From Phialocephala subalpina (taxonomy: Eukaryota; Ascomycota; Leotiomycetes; Helotiales; Mollisiaceae), in assembly GCA_900073065.1 (NCBI GenBank), contig FJOG01000059.1, positions 171,807-235,806 on the forward strand: DNA of 64,000 nt, in the 5' to 3' direction. Under the pieces are notes generated by a model. That model saw only the letters and a program-made list of their open reading frames with translations, ran no database searches and was not told the DNA's origin. Of this stretch, positions 11,473 to 22,041 are shown one piece after another. Position 1 is the first letter of the stretch; every line of letters starts with the position of its first letter. A program made the translations under genes and the position numbers.

Positions 11473-12759
11473 TGTATTCTAAGATATTGTGTTTCTTTGA
11501 GCTCGTAAATACGTATAAGTATATCCACGTCTTGAACAGGTTGATAAGTATTGAGGCACGAACGGTCGGTGAAGCGTTGAGCCGATCGGGACGGATCACC
11601 AATTGATCAGGCACCGAGGTCGAGATGTTCTGTGCCTCGAACCTTTGGGAGTAGGACTCGTTGACCTTCTCAGTGGTTATATGCGACTTCCGGTGGAAAA
11701 GGGATGCCTAATGAAGGTGTACGAATTCCTGTGGATGGACCGTACCTACATTTGGCTAGGGCTTACATCTGCTCACTTTACTGAATGAAGGTCCACAAGA
11801 GGGATCGATTGGTACAAGGTCAATTACGAGGCTTGAAAACTCGAAATGAAGATGAAGATGAAGATGCACAGGAGAGGAATAGAGGAAGTGAAGGAGGTTG
11901 GGATGTGTCCCCGCACGTGATTGCTGGGCCACCGAAGATCTTCCGGCGCTAGTTTATGAGAAACGTCTGTGTCTTGCTTCACGATTCATCTTTCCCTTCC
12001 CTCATTTCAATTATTTTCTCCAAGAGCAGCATTATCGCAAACAACCACGACAAAATATTCAACACCTCTGGCAGACAAGACCAGCATCTCGCCTGTAGAA
12101 TCCTTTTGAGTCCCGAACAGCGCGTCGGGGCGTCCAGTTGATATTATCTTCAAACTGCACGATCTCACGATTCTGGATGTTGAGATGGCGGGGGCTACAG
12201 TGGAAATAGGCACGATGGAAAGACCCGAAGATAGTGTAACTGCAAGGATTTGTTTGGGTTGTTGAGAAACCTCTTCATCCTCAGTGGGCTGATCGGAACC
12301 CCCAAGAGACCGATAACTCTATTTTCTCCTTCCATTTTGATTTCTAGAACTTCGCGAAATAGAATGAGAACAGCTTTAAATTAATTCCAACGTGCAGTGT
12401 TAATTGTATCATGCAAGTGCATAGTAATTTTCGTGATCTAATCTGATCACACTGCCCTCTCGTGGAACACTGAACGCGTTGCGAGCTGTACTTCTCCCAT
12501 TTGTGTATATTTGTACTATCCAAGTCCTCTGCAACGTGTGCTGGACACGATAATGCAACCTCACAGCCCTACAATCCGGCGTTGAGCTGAAAAGCAAGTA
12601 TCCGGCAATGTGCAGCCAGCTTTTTCCACGGGGTCAAGTTGAGGCGCAAAGCGTAAGGTATGTGGAAATATTGAGTATGTGCAGCGCATCGCCAACATGT
12701 TTTGTGGAAATACAGAGATCTAGAGGTACGAACATGATACGATGCTGTTTACCATGAGC
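11473..12759. other. Intergenic, no supportable gene
   Basis: About 1.3 kb with only short, unrelated ORFs. Moderate AT content. It should hold the promoter of the DUF829 gene at its left end. Confidence 0.35.
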
Positions 12760-12767
12760 TATAAAAG
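12760..12767 (+). promoter_or_regulatory. TATA box of the small secreted protein gene
   Basis: TATAAAAG lies 71 bp upstream of the ATG at 12831, a usual distance for a fungal TATA promoter with a short leader. Confidence 0.45.
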
Positions 12768-12830
12768 ATGCATTCCCATATGTTTGGTTACTCCCCGGCA
12801 AAGTTATCAGACGTCGCCAATTCACACAAG

Positions 12831-13116
12831 ATGCATCTCGCCACAGTCGTTCTTTCCACCATTCTGGCTCTTGCCAATGAAGTTGCTGTCCCTGAGGTCA
12901 CGGCACGATACACCGAGCATTGTCCTCCAGTCTGGCTGACTGTGAAGGCCTGAAGAGTATTGCAACGTGAAAGTGCAATGGACTGACAAGACTTGCATGG
13001 GGCGAGCCGAATGGGCGCTACTTGGCAATGATGTGAAGGCTATGGTTGACTGTACTCATGCTGCTCAAGCGCAAGGCAATGATCCTCCTGCGACTTTGGG
13101 GTCATTGAGGGAGTGA
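12831..13116 (+). pseudogene. Small cysteine-containing secreted protein, frame-broken
   Basis: The ATG at 12831 opens a 40-residue frame starting with a good signal peptide (MHLATVVLSTILALANEVA) and ending at a TGA at 12951. A second open stretch, 12952-13116, in another frame directly continues with coding-like sequence containing CNVK, TCMGRAEW and DCTHAA and its own stop. Together there are four Cys, a pattern usual in secreted fungal effectors or pathogen-related small proteins. No intron with legal splice sites and reasonable length joins the two parts, so I read it as a one-base frameshift (mutation or sequence error). No family is recognised and no activity is claimed. Confidence 0.4.
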
Positions 13117-14049
13117 GGACGTGCCTCGAGTGAGGAGTAAGTGGTAAATGGGTTGACGCCATGTTCAATTGTATATATTTTCTACTGTTGGAAGGAACAC
13201 GATAATGTAATGTATACAAAATCCGGGTTATTGCGGTTCTCAACAGTGTACATCGAGATCTTACTTTGTTCCTCCGGATCATGGATGCCTATCGGAGCAA
13301 ATTGGGAGCTTGAACCCAAGACAATATATAAAAATCGCAAACATAAACAAAGCTTCCAGCTCGCAGGAAGAAAACAGAGCAATAGGATGTCCAGGCCTAT
13401 GGGAGATATCTTATCCGAGTCACGTGAAGCCCCCTTTCTTCATCTCGAAGACAGCCGAACTTCTTTACCGTGGAAGGACAATGCCGTTCTTCTTGCCCGT
13501 CTTCTAGTCATGTAGCGTTGTCAGTAAAAAATTACAAAATCAGAAGTCCGAGCCAAAACGAGTTCGTCTCTCAACGATCACCGGAGAAAGTAGCCGACAC
13601 CGTCACATGGGGGTAGATCTTGGTACTTCGTCCCACATCATAATTCGCCCAGATTCCCAACTTCTCACTCACTCGCACTCAAATCTCCTAGATCAAAGGC
13701 TATCTTTAACCAGTTGCTACTAAGGCGCAAGTTCGAGATCTCGGCTGAGACTTGGGTCGTGCCGTGTTTGTCCGTCTCACCGGGGGAAATCCGAGTTTGT
13801 CGTCTTGAGAAAGACGAGCAAAGTTTCTCGAGATCAGCTCAAAACAACTGCCGTGAAGCAACACATTCGTATCGTCGCCGAGTCAGGGGCGTTGAGTACT
13901 CGGAGTAATGCAGGAGGATGAATCCGAATCAAAAAGTGTAATGCTCTTTTCTTGCTCGTCCTTGACTTTCGGCAAGTGTGTTGAAGCCAACTGCCGACTT
14001 TGTACGAGAGAGGAAGGCTATCCCGTGATAGCGAATCCCCACAACCAAC
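13117..14049. other. Intergenic, no supportable gene
   Basis: Short ORFs only, none with a domain or clean start. It ends at the left terminal repeat of the MITE at 14050. Confidence 0.35.
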
Positions 14050-14213
14050 TACGGAAGGGGGTCGTAAGAAATCAGCGTCACCTCCTTGTAAGGCGGTGGG
14101 AGGAATCTTTCCATAGAACCGCATCGAATCCTTGAGTCTTCCCTATTAATTTCCTTAACCAGCAAGGCAGAGTCTGTGGGGGTGACGCTGATTTCTTACA
14201 ACCCCCTTCCGTA
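14050..14213. mobile_element. MITE copy A, 164 bp, 35-bp terminal inverted repeats
   Basis: The left end starts TACGGAAGGGGGTCGTAAGA and the right end is its near-perfect reverse complement (one mismatch over about 34 bp). Both ends finish in TA, as for Tc1/mariner-type insertion at TA. The interior has no coding capacity. A second copy with the same termini and the same internal CCTTGTAAGGCGGT lies at 21744-21905. Confidence 0.85.
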
Positions 14214-14429
14214 CATGGCCTCCGCTTCTCCTCCAGACAGTCGAACCCGCATCATCCGTTCATGCACGCATCGCATCTGAGCGAGCATCGTCAACGTCCA
14301 CCTCCACCATCAGATCGAATGCATTATTACCAGCCCATGTACGATAACAGCCATGGACGTATCACAACACTGCCAGTCGCCACAGCTGCAGCCACAAATG
14401 GCGGGGTTCCCGTATCTTCGGCACAATGA
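14214..14429 (+). pseudogene. Orphan coding-like 3' fragment abutting the MITE
   Basis: From about 14220 to a TGA at 14427-14429 one plus frame is open and reads like a real, low-complexity fungal C-terminus (HHPFMHASHLSEHRQRPPPP, later HGRITTLPVATAAATNGG). It has no upstream continuation across the MITE at 14050-14213 and no start. It could be the last exon of a gene whose body was lost. No family is recognised. Confidence 0.3.
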
Positions 14430-15270
14430 TACTTTTCTGTCCTCTCTTTGGGTTTAACCCCTCTCATGCCCTGTAATCCTTCAGCCGGGGCGTCCTATCA
14501 CCACTGTACAGAGTTCTATTCTTGCTTTTCTATGTTCCCAAATCCGGTCGAAGGTCCCAAATTTCTCATCTGCCGCATTTTCTGGGTTTCTGCTTCCTGG
14601 TCACAAAGCATCTTGACAGCGGACGCTAGACCTGAATGGAGTAAAGACCCATCTGGGCTCACTGAGAAAGTCCCTTGTCAGGCGGGGAGAAAGTAGTATG
14701 GTGCGGAGTCGGGCTGCGTCATGAAAGAGAAGGAACATGCACCATGTACTATGAACGTTAGATCTTTTTTCCGACGTGCCGTCTGAGTTGTTCGGCAGCT
14801 CTCTTATACGTTCGCTCGTGGCTTCGGGGAGGGAAAGATCGTTCCGCCGAGCGCGAAGTAACGAAAGTTTCCATTTCCTCGTGGTGGAGTACGATGGCGA
14901 GTCTGAAGTTGTGTTACTTCGGTGCGGAAAGTTGGTGGAGGTGGATGTCTCTGCCGTGTGTGGGCTGTGCCGCGGGACGACATTGCAACCTCGACTTTTT
15001 CTTGGAGAGACTTAATATACTTGTGTTCCCGTGAGCGAGAGTGTTCGGAGGGTGTTTGAGCTAAAAGCGACGACTGCTCGCTGCTTGGATTTTACGTTTT
15101 GCGCAAGTGCTCACTCAAAGTTAGAACGACTCGCATCTTGGTGTCGAGATCCGCATTGAATTCGAATTCTTCGACGTCTTCTTTTATGCTTTAATGAATC
15201 ACGACTTGACGACCCCCGCACTACGAATCGTGAGAAGAGATCAATTTGGTTTCGGTTTGATACAGCAAAG
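14430..15270. other. Intergenic, promoter side of the P450 gene
   Basis: About 840 bp with no convincing ORF; one 79-codon frame at 14776-15015 starts at GTG and has no domain. Confidence 0.35.
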
Positions 15271-16945
15271 ATGGCAGCACAGTCGCTGGTAGAGTCGTTA
15301 CTCCACCACTGGCCAGCAGTCCTTGGCATCACATTCATTGCCTACCTCCTATCCAACAAATTCAACCGCGGATTGAACAAATACCCCGGCCCCCTCCTCG
15401 CCTCATTCACAGACTGGTGGCGTTTCTGGATAGTCCATAAACGACGGCCTGAACTCGAGCATATACGATTGCACGAGAAGCATGGGGGCGTGGTTCGACT
15501 GGGACCCAACGATCTTTCGTTTTCGGATCCGAAGGCGTTGAAGACAATTTATGGGCTGAATAAGGGTTTTGTGAAGGTATGTGAGAAGAAATGGAGAGAG
15601 GAGGGGGTGGGAGCTGACAAGCAAACAGAGCGAGTTCTACCCCGTCCAACAATCCGTAGCAGGCGGTCACCGCCTCCCCTCCCTCTTCAGCACCACCTCC
15701 GAAACCTTCCACGCCCAACTCCGCCGCTCCGTCAACAGCGCCTTCTCTATGTCAACCCTCATCCAATACGAACCATTCGTCGACAGCACCACCGAACTCT
15801 TCTTGTCACAAACAGAGAAACTGTACGCCGAGACGGGGAACGGATGTAATTTCTCGAGATGGTTGCAGTTTTATGCTTTTGATGTTATTGGGGAGATGAC
15901 GTATTCGAAAAGACATGGGTTTTTGGAGGATAATAGGGATGTGGATGGGATTATTGATTATATTGCTAATCTTTTTGATTATGTTGCTCCTGTCTGTTCC
16001 TAACACTTGCCTTTACTTTCTGACTACTAATAGAATTCTCAGATCGGACAAATCCCCATCCTCGACCTGTTCCTGCATAAGAATCCGCTGTATCTTATGC
16101 TGTCTAAGTATGGCTTGATCGACGCCACTATGCCTGTTGCACGCTTCGCTCAAGATCGCATGGCAGAGCGGTATCCCAAGGACAACAAAGGCTCCGTCCT
16201 CCCCTCGACCGAACCGAAGAGCATGGGACAACCAGACCTCCTCTCCAAATTCGTACAAGCGAAGACCGACAGACCTGAGTTCATGACCGACTCTTTAGTG
16301 ATGACGATGGCCGTCTCAATGGCCTTTGCGGGCTCGGAAACCACCGCCATTTCACTCTCCTCAGTCTTCTACTTCCTGCTAAAGAACCCTCATTGCATGG
16401 AGAAACTTTACCAAGAGCTGGACGAGAGAGCGAGGGATGGGTTCTTCAAAGACTCGACACACGGTCTCGTAACCTGGACCGAGTCCCAAAACCTCCCATA
16501 CCTAGACGCTTGTATCAAAGAAGCATTCCGTGTCCACCCCGCTCCCGGCCTACCAATGGAACGTATCGTTCCACCTCAGGGCGCAGAGATCGCTGGACAT
16601 TTTGTGAAAGGTGGAACGATTGTTGGTTGTTCGGCTTGGGTTCTTCACAGAAACAAGGAGATCTTCGGCGAAGACGTAGAAGTCTTCCGACCTGAACGGT
16701 GGCTTATTGATGAGAGTAAAAATAAGGAGGCAGAGGAGAAGAGGATAAAGGAGATGACGGGGACGATGTTGCAATTTGGAATGGGTGCTCGGACGTGTAT
16801 TGGGAAGAATATTAGTTTGTTGGAGATTTATAAGTTGGTTCCTACTGTTTTTTGTGAAAGGTGGAACGATTGTTGGTTGTTCGGCTTGGGTTCTTCACAG
16901 AAACAAGGAGATCTTCGGCGAAGACGTAGAAGTCTTCCGACCTGA
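15271..16945 (+). CDS. Cytochrome P450 monooxygenase, 3' end altered by duplication
   Basis: Exons 15271-15576, 15629-15991 and 16043-16945 give 523 residues as read. Introns are 52 and 51 nt, both phase 0; the second has a weak GTCTGT donor but is supported by the DYVAP/IGQIP join. An N-terminal membrane anchor (about 15-28) is followed by PGPLL. The I-helix reads AFAGSETTAIS, the K-helix KEAFR, then FRPERW, and the heme loop FGMGARTCIG with Cys near 475. From residue 493 the frame is thrown off by a perfect 250-bp tandem copy of its own sequence, giving 30 foreign residues (CERWNDCWLFGLG...) instead of the normal tail. The heme site is intact, but the last strands are missing, so activity is doubtful. 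It would be an ER-bound oxidase of unknown substrate. Confidence 0.85.
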
Positions 16946-17100
16946 ACGGTGGCTTATTGATGAGAGTAAAAATAAGGAGGCAGAGGAGAAGAGGATAAAG
17001 GAGATGACGGGGACGATGTTGCAATTTGGAATGGGTGCTCGGACGTGTATTGGGAAGAATATTAGTTTGTTGGAGATTTATAAGTTGGTTCCTACTGTTT
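16601..17100 (+). repeat. Perfect tandem duplication, 2 x 250 bp, inside the P450 gene
   Basis: Bases 16601-16850 and 16851-17100 are identical by eye over 250 bp. The unit spans from just before GGTIVGCSAW to EIYKLVPTV and includes the heme-binding loop. 250 is not a multiple of three, so the second unit is read out of frame. In the second unit's original frame coding continues for only a few codons (ends at 17138). Confidence 0.95.
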
Positions 17101-17997
17101 TATGGACAATCATATATGACCTGTGTTCGGGAATCTAAGTGGTCTGATTTTACCCGGTCTTGTTGAGTTAGCATGTGCAGAGCAAGCAAGCGAGCAATAT
17201 ATCCAACCAAGTCCAAGCTCTTCACTGAAAGTTCACTTGAAACATCTCCCCTCTCCTCTTCCCAACTAGACAAAAAAGCAAAATCCAACCAATCCCCCCA
17301 CCAAAGCATCAACATCATCTTCTCTTCCCCGCCACATCCCAGCACTTTCCACTGCCCGTTCAAGTTACCCGCTTCCCGTGTACCCTATCTCGGGACGATC
17401 CCGAACATGATCTTGTGGCCCCAGCCGTTGAGAACCGCAAGCCTATTTCTGCACGAAGGGATCTTGTTGCACGTCGCTGTATCTGCCCTATACACCGTTA
17501 TCCCAGTCTCTTCTTTGACAACGCATGCACCCTGTCAATAGTCCCCGTTAGCAGAAACATGTCCAATGGGTGTCTAGACACGTGATGGACTTCCCCAGGT
17601 CGGCGATAGCCGAGACCCACGATCTCTTGGTTGAGATGTCATGCCATGTGAATCTGATTAGGATTTGCTTATTTTGACTTCCCTTTATCTGTTGCGATCG
17701 GGTTCCGCCGTAGAATAGAAAGTGCGATTCGTGAGTCTGCGTGAGGAGGCTGGGTGAGCGGTCCGACGTAAATGAGGGGTTGTGATTCGTCAAGATTGGT
17801 TGCTGGTTTGAAGGAATGGGGAATGAAGATCATTTGACCGGACGACGAGTACGAGCATAGATTCAAATTCTGGTAGCGGTGCTCGGGTTGAGGAGCTGGA
17901 ATGCTCATTGCTGATAAGTTTGCAGATGCTGTGTTGTCACTGGCTTGGTTGAGAAAATTTCAGAGGTCAGGTTTTGGTGGTACGGATGAGGCGGGGT
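17101..17997. other. Intergenic, no supportable gene
   Basis: It begins with the former P450 tail (stop at 17136-17138). The rest shows only shadow-like short ORFs on both strands. Confidence 0.4.
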
Positions 17998-18005
17998 TAT
18001 AAATA
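17998..18005 (+). promoter_or_regulatory. TATA box of the cupredoxin gene
   Basis: TATAAATA lies 90 bp upstream of the ATG at 18088, in a GC-richer setting. Confidence 0.5.
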
Positions 18006-18087
18006 GTCCGGGGTAAGACTGGTATCCCATCAACCTCGAAGGCTCAAACATTCTTATCTCCTGTGGCACTTCGATATCTAAGAGAGC

Positions 18088-18961
18088 ATGATCCGGACAC
18101 TCGTCCCCATACTTACGGCAGCGGTGGCTGTCAATGCAGCAGTCCATGATATCGATGTCGGGAAGGGTTCAGCTTTGGCGTTTGCGCCGGATACGCTGAC
18201 CGCTGATGTGGGAGACACGTGCGCACTTCCCAAGTTTGGGATGAACCATTGCTGATGGGGATTCCAGGTTGAACTTCCACTTCTATAGTGGATCGGGAGG
18301 ACATAGTGTTGTATCCAGCACGTTTGCGAACCCATGTGTACCAGATACGAATGCCTTCTTTTCGGGATATATCCCAGGAGACAAGACTGGAGCATGTACC
18401 TCACTCTCTCGTCGAAGGACATAAGCTGACATTGATAAGGATCAAACGTTCATCGTGAACGTGACGACGACAGATCCAATTTGGTTCTACTGCTCCCTCG
18501 GACCTCACTGTCTGGATGGTATGGTCGGAGTCGTGAATCCTCCCTCTGGCCAAACACTTTCGGATTACATCGACCAGGCTTCGAAAACCGTAATAAGAGC
18601 CTCTGCTCCGGCAGCTATCCAGGGTGGTGTTTTGACGACGATAACTTCGGGTTCCGGAAGTGTGACTTCAACGTCTAGCATGACTTCAACGCCTACCATG
18701 ACTTCAATGTCTAGTGTGACTTCGATGACTGGCTCCAGCACGAGTTCAGAGCCTGGCTTCAGTGCTGGGACTACGATGCCGACAACGACATCAACGTCGA
18801 CGGGCACTGCAGGTTCAAGCGCGTCGACAAGTAGGGCAACGAGTACTTCGAGTGGCGTAGCAGCGACTTCGACGCCAAGTGGAGGAGGAAAGAACAGAGA
18901 GATGCCGATTGTACTTGGGTTATCAGTCATAATGGCAGGTCTAGTTTCTTTGATGGCTTGA
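18088..18961 (+). CDS. GPI-anchored extracellular cupredoxin (serine-rich)
   Basis: Exons 18088-18218, 18268-18391 and 18440-18961 give 258 residues. Residues 1-17 form a signal peptide. The cupredoxin domain follows: HDIDVG, FAPDTLTADVGD, HSVVSSTF, FFSGYIPG and IWFYCSLGPHCLDGMVGVVN, with His and Cys at the type-1 copper positions. A Ser/Thr-rich stalk (repeats of MTST and TSTS) and a hydrophobic C-terminus (VLGLSVIMAGLVSLMA) indicate a GPI anchor in the wall or plasma membrane. The first intron is GTGCGC...CAG. The second fits only as a GC-AG intron (GCATGT...AAG, 48 nt, CTGAC branch); the overlapping GT donor would break the frame. The role is unknown, usually assumed to be copper-linked wall redox chemistry. 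Confidence 0.85.
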
Positions 18962-19020
18962 GCGAAGGGAGATGTCATACTATGAAGAGGCTTAGGCGTT
19001 TGAAGCTGTAAAATAAGATT

Positions 19021-19165
19021 GTAATTGATTCAGTTCATTCAGTTGTAATTGTTTCAGTCGTAATTATTTCAGTCGTAATTGTTTTAGTCGTAATTATTCC
19101 AGTCGTAATTATTTCAGTCGTAATTGTTTCAGTCGTAATTATTCCAGTCGTAATTGTTTCAGTCG
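19021..19165. repeat. 15-bp minisatellite, about nine units
   Basis: Units of the form TTTCAGTCGTAATTG with A/G, T/C variants are repeated head to tail. The array fills the space between two convergent genes and its last unit overlaps the stop codon of the C2H2 gene (stop at 19159-19161). Confidence 0.9.
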
Positions 19166-20364
19166 ATATCCTTCTTCACCTTTCTCGCGCGTTTTTGGTG
19201 CTGCTTTCGAGCAACCTTCCTCTCCATCCTGATACTCCTCGTCAACTCGTCCATACCCACTATCTCCCCACCATCTCGATCCCCCACTTCCAGCAAGGTG
19301 TCCTCAGATTGCAAAATCCCATGTATTCTCCGCAAATGATTCCTACAGTTACTTTCTCGTGAGAAATGCAGTCCTCCCGTACCCGCTTCGTTCATGCTCC
19401 TGCTGCAGCCGGGAACAGTGCAGTAATACCGTTCTGTCATGATATGTCGCTCATTGACGTGCCGATTTAGGAGTTGCGTTGTCGCTTGTCGGCGAGAGCA
19501 GTGCGGGCATTGGAAAGGCTTGGTGTGGTATCTTTTGTGCTGGCTATGGAGAGCATTAGGTTGCTTCAGAGGGAAAGGCTGTGGGGAATGTGTGATTAGG
19601 GTTTTGATGGGAATCACGAAACTGAGTACGCACTTGTATGCGGCATGGGACTTGAAGGCCTCGCCGCATTGATCCCAGATACAGATGATCGGGGTGCTGG
19701 GAGGCGAGGTTGAATCGGTGGAAATTGAGCTGCTGCGAGATCTGGGAGAGGGTTGAGAGGACAATGGGGTTGGTGAGGATTCTTGAGAGGGAATGCTGAA
19801 CGGAGTTTTTCCCACGTTCGTATTGTCGTGTGGAGAGAAAGTGGGTGTTGTGAAGTTGAAACCGTGATCAGATATTGGAGTATCTGTCCAGGAGAGTTCT
19901 GGAAGCGGGTTGATCGTCGCTGAGAAGGCCCATTGGTAGGCAAGGTCTGGGATATCCCCAGAGAGTCGCTGCCGAACGTCAATATCGACGGGTGCTAGAA
20001 CTGTCATGTCTGGACGAGCCCAGAAATTGAGATCAGGTGGCATCAGTGGGTAATCGTCGATGCTAAACAGAAGTTCATCAGTCCCAAGGCCGAAGAAGGG
20101 ACATCTCCAGAATATAGGATCCGAAACGGGGCAAGAGAGTGGCAGATATTCCAAAGTGGCGTTTGAGGGTGAAGGAAGTGAGGAAAAACTTTTCGGGTAG
20201 CCAGTAACATCGGCTCCAGATGGGCTTGGTGCCGTATTACCAAAGAAGTCCTCTTCAACGAAGCAGAAGATTCCTTGGCCGTTTTCAAAATCGTCAGTAA
20301 TTGTCGCTCCAGACCGTTCTCTAGTAGCTTCGTTCGTCATGTTGGGTGTGTCGTGGATGTCCAT
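19159..20364 (-). CDS. C2H2 zinc-finger transcription factor
   Basis: Exons 20364-19634 and 19543-19159 give 371 residues. The 90-nt intron splits the first finger, and splicing restores the normal C-x4-C...H-x3-H spacing (CIWDQC, then QHKRYH). Finger two is CPHCSRRQATTQLLNRHVNERH less its ends; finger three starts YYCTVPGCS and ends NHLRRIH with a longer loop. The N-terminal two thirds are Ser/Pro/Asp-rich, suitable as an activation region, and the end is Arg/Lys-rich. I chose ATG 20364 since the frame upstream has no ATG. It is nuclear; targets are unknown. Its 3' end faces the cupredoxin gene across the minisatellite. Confidence 0.85.
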   Translation of the reverse strand: MDIHDTPNMTNEATRERSGATITDDFENGQGIFCFVEEDFFGNTAPSPSGADVTGYPKSFSSLPSPSNATLEYLPLSCPVSDPIFWRCPFFGLGTDELLFSIDDYPLMPPDLNFWARPDMTVLAPVDIDVRQRLSGDIPDLAYQWAFSATINPLPELSWTDTPISDHGFNFTTPTFSPHDNTNVGKTPFSIPSQESSPTPLSSQPSPRSRSSSISTDSTSPPSTPIICIWDQCGEAFKSHAAYKCVLSFVIPIKTLITHSPQPFPLKQPNALHSQHKRYHTKPFQCPHCSRRQATTQLLNRHVNERHIMTERYYCTVPGCSRSMNEAGTGGLHFSRESNCRNHLRRIHGILQSEDTLLEVGDRDGGEIVGMDELTRSIRMERKVARKQHQKRARKVKKDID

Positions 20365-21743
20365 GCAACAGGTTTGTTTAGTGTTTATGTAGCGACAATC
20401 GTCGTCTACAATGCCGGGTTGGTTCAACTGTTAGAACCTCGAGTTTCGGCGACGCTACTCAGAAGCGACTACACTCTGAAAACGTGCTTAGTGATGTCTG
20501 GCAACGTTCGTTCCGAGTGGAGCGCGAATCTTTGTGAGCATACACCTGCCGTTTAGTCAATATCGGAGAAAGGCCAAATCTGTCGAATCCTCAGGCAGTT
20601 CACTACGCTGCTCAGAGGCCAGAAATGGTAAATTTGATGAGAGGCACGCTCATCGCCGTGTGCAGAAGATTACTGCAATAGATCGCCTATGGAGGGCGAC
20701 CACTCCTTAGTCGTCGTGTCTGCCGCTCTTGTGGTTTTTGGAGAAGTTGAAGAGGGTCGGAGTCTAGACCATTAACCTCTTGTCGGAGGTTCTATCGACT
20801 GTCGATGATAGGATTGGACCAAATGGTAGAGTGATATCGTTCGAAGGGTTTTGGGGGATGCGAGGGAAAAGAAATATAAAAAATATAAGGAAATGGCAAT
20901 AAGGTACGTCTCGCAAACAGCTAAAGCTGAGGTCTAGAAGCAGAAAGGTGCTTCTTTTCCTCGCTCAAGCTAGATTGAGAACTAACCGTGAGGCATCTGC
21001 GTAGGTAGGAAAGATTGGGTGAGGATGCTTGTCGAGATGGCAAAGAGTATAAAGAGGACGGATTAAGGTGCAGGAATGAATTCCTTCGGCGCAGTCGAAA
21101 GCTATGTTTTGAAAACGAAGAGCGGAGGATGAAATTGGAAGGTGCGATCGTGTTTAATACAGTTGCAAACAAGATGAGGTCTCCCAACGCATCATTTCGG
21201 GCGTCGTGAGGTCTCCCGCCAGCAGCCGGGAGGCCTCGTCCGCGGGATTTGCTGTTTGGACGGGTCTTCAACAGGGAAGACGACCAAGAGACCAATAGGA
21301 AGCTCTGTGCCAGCTAGTGACACGACCGCCCGACTTGGGTGCAGGTGCATGCCCTGATCAGTGAGCCTTTCGATGGTAGGTAAGGCTGAGCAGTAAGATT
21401 CTGCCTCGCCGGAAATGGGCAATGAATTGTATCGGTTCGCAATGGAACTACTAGTACGGACGACGCTGTCTTCTTACGAGCTGTAGATGAGTGCTCGCAG
21501 CAGATGAAAAGAAATAACAGGTGGGGATAAAAGACGAAACCGATCGAAATGAGCTCAGAGAAGAGCAAAGACTGTGGGCATAAGGGCCTGAGGTTGCAAG
21601 ATGAGTCGCACTTTTGGTGATTCGTTCGAAGGGAGAAGGGCCCAAAAGGAGACTGAAACTTTGGGGAGACTCTCATTGCTTGTAATAAAATTTCACTGAA
21701 AGTTGATGGACAAGACAAGACGAGTTTGAAGAAGTTCTCATAG
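20365..21743. other. Intergenic, with an unplaced coding-like stretch
   Basis: Most of this 1.4 kb is featureless. On the minus strand 21465-21192 one frame reads coherently (ISGEAESYCSALPTIERL, then AVVSLAGTELPIGLLVVF) and ends in a stop, but has no ATG or neighbour exon I can justify. It might be an eroded gene fragment. Confidence 0.3.
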
Positions 21744-21905
21744 TACGGAAGGGGGTCTCAAGAAGTCAGTAACACCCCCTTGTAAGGCGGTAAGTGTTTT
21801 GACCAATCAATAATCAAGAATGCTCAATTTTGCCCCAGAAATTCCCTTATTCAGCTATGGCAGAACCAGGGGGGTGTCACTGACTTCTTGAAACCCCCTT
21901 CCGTA
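21744..21905. mobile_element. MITE copy B, 162 bp
   Basis: The left end starts TACGGAAGGGGGTCTCAAGA and the right end is its reverse complement with two mismatches over about 36 bp. TA lies at both ends. It shares the termini and the internal CTTGTAAGGCGGT with copy A at 14050-14213, while the rest of the interior differs. It sits 137 bp upstream of the lysyl-tRNA synthetase ATG, inside its likely promoter. Confidence 0.85.
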
Positions 21906-22041
21906 CCTGGGAAATTGGTGCCTGGATTCTAAGGCACTAATGACTCGCACTTTCCGTGAGTCAAACCCCGCCAAAATATTCATAAAAACGCACAAGACAT
22001 CCCACCAACCCCTCGATTCTCCAGAATATAACAACACAAAC

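Noticed and set aside
14776..15015. 79-codon ORF before the P450 gene
   Set aside because: It starts with GTG, has no domain and lies in the expected promoter.
18396..18439. GT-AG reading of the second cupredoxin intron
   Set aside because: It shifts the frame relative to the conserved copper-site exon; the GC donor four bases earlier does not.
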